Of a stretch of 64,000 nucleotides of DNA, positions 59,725-64,000 are shown one piece after another. Each line of letters begins with the position of its first letter. Position 1 is the first letter of the stretch. The DNA is from Isoetes taiwanensis. Its lineage: Eukaryota > Streptophyta > Lycopodiopsida > Isoetales > Isoetaceae. Position numbers and translations under genes: made by a program. Under the pieces are notes generated by a model, which saw nothing but the letters and a program-made list of their open reading frames with translations, made no database searches and was not told the DNA's origin. The stretch lies in the NCBI GenBank assembly GCA_021234155.1, contig JAJEKV010000002.1, positions 60,001 to 124,000 on the forward strand. Direction: 5' to 3'.

Positions 59725-60350
59725 AAGAGTAGCGTTAAACAACATTATGTTTTCCCCGGATTATAGACTACTTCAAAATCATATCGTAAACTCCATCCAT
59801 CGCTTTTCAAGTGTCTAAGATTGAGATGGAAGCCATGGAAAATATATTGAGACTTCGGGTGATCTCAGGATCCAACCTGAATCGCCTCCTGTGGCGGTAC
59901 GGCCTCGCAATATACAAAGCACGCATCGATATCGGCAATTCTTTTGTCATGCATGGGTATCACTGCTCGTATCATTCATTATTCTAGAATCATAAAGTAA
60001 TTACCCTACCCTCTTGCATTAATACTCCACCTCGGCAAAGAATCTTACTAGCATCTATGGCTACCCATTTATCCTTATGAGGATCCCAAAGGTATGTAAT
60101 TGAGCTGCCGTCAAGGCATCTTCAACTTGAAACTCCGCCTCGGACCTCTTCCTTCCAAAGGTGTCATCATCCAATCCCTAACTTTATCATGTTTTGTAAG
60201 GCTCGTAAGAGGTGGGTGTTTAGCTGGCGTCCCAACAAACTTTGGCGCGGTAATATCCTACCAACCTTTTGTAGAAAACTCATGCTGCACTTCTCCTCGG
60301 CTTAATGCCTGCTGGGATCGGCCAATCTCGCATCCATTGATCAACTAACG
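59725..60350 (-). pseudogene. pol: Inverted RT end and RNase H of gypsy 3
   Basis: Read on the - strand: RDWPIPAG (60307-60330), LTKHDKVRDW (about 60171-60200), then RNase H with RWMEF (about 59788-59803) and FEVVYNPGK, ending next to the terminal repeat. It begins exactly at the point in the protein where the + strand fragment at 49798 stops, and ends where the + strand integrase part at 60350 would begin. It is thus best read as an inverted middle part of the same element. Confidence 0.8.
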
Positions 60351-61740
60351 TATTGTAAAGCTTTGCTTCCACTCACTACGAAGTTTGGTAAGCGATACGT
60401 TAATTTTCAACAGATTCGAATTCCGTGAAATATATGTTCATCCAAGGAAGCCAACGATATGAGATAAGGGTTGACAATTATCCGAGGCATAAGGATTTGT
60501 ATTATAACCTTATGGGTTTACTTATTCACGCATGTGAGCAGTAATACAAGCTTAGGTATGCTGCGGGCCTCATGGACCACATGGTTCTAGCTATTAGAAA
60601 GTTTAAACCGACATTGAAAATTCCCAACACATATGACGATGCTACAATAATAAGTTTGTGACCACCATATAATCAACATAAAATTGCAAATATAACCCGG
60701 GGTTTAGTTCTTGGATACTAAAAGATGTAGCAGTAAAAGAAACCCATTGAAATGGTGCGTAATAGCATACCTAATTCTAGCGTACCGCAAAAAATACCAT
60801 TCATATACAACTCGCGAAATATCATCTATCGGAACATGCGCCTAATAGTCGCAGCTTGGTTTTACAGTGTCCTTCTTCCTCGGGAATCAACACTTCACGC
60901 GATGATATACAAGACCTTGTTCTCCAATGGCCACATATATGGGGCATAGGATTTATGAAGACATTTTAAGATCCGGGCCCAAATATTTTGGCGCAGGGAT
61001 GAAGAAACACAATGCCCAATACATTAAGCACGTCGATATGTCGCTGTAAAACGTATAAGTGAATGCACATCCAAGGAATTGCAACCTTAGATGTTCCAAT
61101 GCAAAATGGGAAATTATTATGGATTTCATCGGGCTTCCGCCACTTTAAGTGGCTTTGATGCCTTAATGGTGGTGGATCGTATGCTTTCTAAAATAATGCA
61201 CTTTTGCCAAGCCCGAATCACGATAATCGCGATTAGATAATTCGTTGTTCATGAAGGAGTGTTCCGCTTTCCATGGATGCCCGCATCATTACATCTAATT
61301 CTGATCCTAAGTTTGTTAGTGCATTTTGAAGGACTTTAGCACTATTCAAACGGCTTGCCATGAGCATAGCTTACTACCCACGGCATCGGATGGCCAAACC
61401 GGTGAATGCACCCAATTACATAATCGGGCTAAGATATGCTACTTAATTATTATGTCTAACAAGGAATCCCAATGGGCGATTATATCCATTTGTGGAGTTT
61501 GCCTATGCACGCATTTCAAATCAGAGTCCTTTTATCAACTATAGCTACCAATGCCTTTACTCCAAAACATGTGGCATAACTGGGTTTCTATGGTGGAGTT
61601 CGTTCAACAATTACATGATATGCGTGCTCTTGTCGCAGGAAGTTCGATGGTATTGTTATTGCCAGAGTCTCGACAAAAGAGCTCTTTGTGGCATCGTGAT
61701 ACCTTGGAACTTCAAGATGGTATTCGATAGCTAAAGATCA
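60351..61740 (+). pseudogene. pol: Integrase of gypsy 3
   Basis: The + strand has a degraded zinc-binding region (GHRIYEDILRSGPKYF, about 60943-60992, in mixed frames), FDALMVVDRM near 61153-61182 (core start), a second catalytic region near 61300-61340, and FVEFAYA at about 61490-61515. Order and spacing are those of a Ty3/gypsy integrase. Several shifts and stops are present. Confidence 0.8.
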
Positions 61741-62140
61741 AGGTGGTATGACAAACTCAAAATATCCTCGCGGGCTCCCCTATGGTACAAAATAAAGGCC
61801 ATCTTCGCATAACTTGTCTAATTACGACCATTAAGGCATCCTTTGCCCCTCTTATGGTTCTGGAGACCCGTTATGAAGTCCATGCTAATTCCTTACTCTC
61901 CCATTTAGCATTTGGCACTAGTAATGGCTCTTAACGCCTCCCGGGAATTTGAAGTCGCTCGCCTTTGTCCGCTTATATAACCGACATTCTCGAATGTACC
62001 TTACTATTTGCTTTTCCATGCCTAGCCAAGAATAGCTACTTCTTGATCTTGAAGTAGGTTTTCATGAAACCTCGCATGACCGACTATTGGCTATTGCTGG
62101 CCATAGAGTATCAACTTCCTAACTTCTGATGACTCGGGTA
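61741..62140 (-). pseudogene. pol: Second integrase scrap, opposite strand
   Basis: The - strand has GFMKTYFKI (about 62050-62085) and a segment resembling the approach to the integrase core (MEKQIVRYIREC, then DFKFPG). It is closest in style to element 2's integrase N-terminus (12192-12392). It meets the + strand integrase tail head-on at about 61740, so it belongs to a different copy or to another rearrangement. Confidence 0.7.
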
Positions 62141-64000
62141 CACAATTTATTCTTATGGTACGAGCAGGGCTACCTTCTTAAAAATGCTTTGAAGGTCTCT
62201 TCTTTGTCCTGCCTTGCCTCCTTTGAAAGGCTTGCCCAGCTTCCATGAAGTCTCTGGCTCATTGGCAACAGGGGTTGTGGGTCTCATTTATAGGCGTAAC
62301 CCTAATTTGTGACATTTCTAGGTTTTGAATATGTGACTAATACACAAGCGAGAGGGCCGAAGTTAAATTTTAACTTGGGGTCTCAAGACTGCGGAGGGGT
62401 GGGACTTCATTAGGTCACTTTTTGTCCAAATTAATCAAACAATTTACACATACCATCAATACAACTACAAGAAAGACATTATTATAGTTTGCAACTCAAA
62501 TTTAACAACTTTTATATTACAAAAAAATTATATGTACATATTTTTAACAATCTTCCTTCTTTATAAATCGGGCCCACTTTCATATCTCAAGTATACAAGT
62601 GACTCTTTCTTAAAGAGCACATGCTGAGAGTCCTCAAATGCTGCATCACAGTTGTTTTTCCTCGGCTAGTAATGCAAGCAAATATATCACCGCTACTCGG
62701 CTTCCTCACAAATTGTTGCAAAATTTCTCAAGGTCGGGCCTCTTTAATGCCTTGGAATTAGAAGTCCATAGTTCCTCCTCGAAGTGCCAAATCTCCCGAG
62801 TAACTTAAAAGTAAGAGTTCTTAATTCGCCTTCATGGACTTCTTTCGATGGTAATGTGGTCTCCGTGGCTTTTTATGGTGTTTTCTTTTGTTGGCCTTCC
62901 TCCTTCCACATACCTAACCTTGTGCTCCTCATAGTATTTGGCGTAGGCCTCAAACATCTTCATGTACTTTATAGTCCGCTTCTTCTTCTGTACTCAGCCC
63001 TTGAGTACATTATTAAGACTTATATTATGTAATTTGAGATCTCCTCTTTGTCCCCATAAGAATCCTCCAATAGAATGAGTATTTATCAACTTAATTAATG
63101 CAAAGATTTAACAACTTCATTACCGTTGTTTTCCTATAAGTAACTTTGATCTACTCAAGAAAATGTCAGCGCTTGTTGCATTAGATGTAATGAAAAGATC
63201 TTTCAAGGATATATGGTTATGATGTATTTCAATACAAGCCATATGCTAACCTTTAAAATATATGGTTTTTGCTCTTTCTATATATTTACATCCCAAAAGA
63301 TATAACAAATGGGTTGTCATTAGAAAGATCTTGAGGAGACGTAATCCATTGCCACAAATAGTGTTGGAATCCTGAAGTTTTTGATCAAAAGTTATAGTAG
63401 AAAGATGACACCGCAAAAGTTAGTTAGAATCAACAGACACTCATCGGCCACATAATAATCGAATAAACAATCGGGCTCTTCTTATTGGATGCTTTAAAAG
63501 TCATGTGGCTTTTTAAGCATCCCTTAATGGGACAAAAATGAGATCTCAAATACCTCTAATGTAATCAAGTTTGTTGGGCTTCTCAAGACTGCAGCTGCCT
63601 TTTGGCCATGTCAGATAGGAGGGTTGCTACTCCCTTCTATATCGATTGGAGGGTCCCATCCCTTCGCCCCATGAGTGTTTGTGGTCCGGGTTTGGGATCT
63701 CCCAGAAGATGTTCTCCTGAGAACCTGTTGATCAAACAGGAGAATCCCCGCTAAGTGTCACGCTGATTTTGCAAAAGAACTCAAGGAAGGAAACAAAAGA
63801 ACCAACAACAAATAAAGGAAGGATAATAAGACTTCCCTTTGATATCAATCGAGTGTACATTCGAAATCGAGAGAAAGACTAGAGACAAGCACCAAAGCTC
63901 ATCTAAAAAACTGATTCAAACTCTACCATATATAGTACAACTACTTTGGGCCCAGTGCGAAAATAAATGCATCTCGCTTAGCAACTCCGGATCAAAGCCT
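62141..64000. other. No gene recognised; palindrome-rich patch near 63.7 kb
   Basis: AT-rich, short frames only. Around 63708-63748 the palindrome GTTCTCCTGAGAAC is followed by CCTGTTGATCAAACAGG and 'aggagaat', nested inverted repeats. The sequence after about 63755 ('tgtcacgctgattttgcaaa') might be an LTR edge running out of the window; unproven. Confidence 0.4.

Overview
The window is nuclear DNA of a land plant with a large, transposon-rich genome. The evidence is L1-type LINEs with a zf-RVT region, chromodomain Ty3/gypsy elements primed by initiator tRNA-Met, a Helitron-type end and an ATL-type RING-H2 ubiquitin ligase gene. The lineage cannot be fixed from sequence alone; the internal domains of the first gypsy element are of the kind seen in the Athila/Tat-like (non-chromovirus) branch. 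No bacterial operon, rRNA, tRNA or CRISPR array is present. Only one ordinary host gene is recognisable, and it carries a frameshift.

Layout. 1-870: end of a tandem array with a period of about 156 bp, each unit holding a dyad. 1476-2705: diverged repeats that recur at 34.3-35.65 kb. 2706-24826: a three-level nest. A 5'-truncated LINE (2706-3930 and 24180-24826) is split by Ty3/gypsy element 1 (3931-24179, + strand, target duplication GCAGA). Element 1 is itself split inside its RNase H region by a chromodomain Ty3/gypsy, element 2 (8735-21892, - strand, target duplication CATTC). Removing each insert brings the host's interrupted reading frame back into register, so the order of insertion is clear: LINE, then element 1, then element 2.

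26520-31640: a GC-rich, decayed, near full-length LINE on the - strand (endonuclease, reverse transcriptase, pentanucleotide tail). 31.6-38.8 kb: AT-rich DNA with no recognisable gene apart from the second repeat copy and one exon-like segment. 38.8-40.5 kb: a possible exon and the ATL RING-H2 gene. 40.5-46.6 kb: mostly anonymous, with a very small LINE tail insertion (19-bp target duplications) and a Helitron-like element of about 767 bp.

46.6-62.2 kb: a third gypsy element on the + strand, torn apart. Its reverse transcriptase stops at 49798. A block bounded by perfect 26-bp inverted terminal repeats (49799-59724) follows. The missing part of the polymerase and RNase H is present in inverted orientation (59725-60350), and the integrase then resumes on the + strand (60350-61740). 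This looks like an inversion with one breakpoint at the transposon end. A further integrase scrap on the - strand and anonymous DNA close the window.

The genes here do not form a pathway; the biology is layered transposition, inversion and decay. Paired repeats that should be near-identical differ by many short clustered indels and substitutions, so part of the frameshift load may be assembly error.
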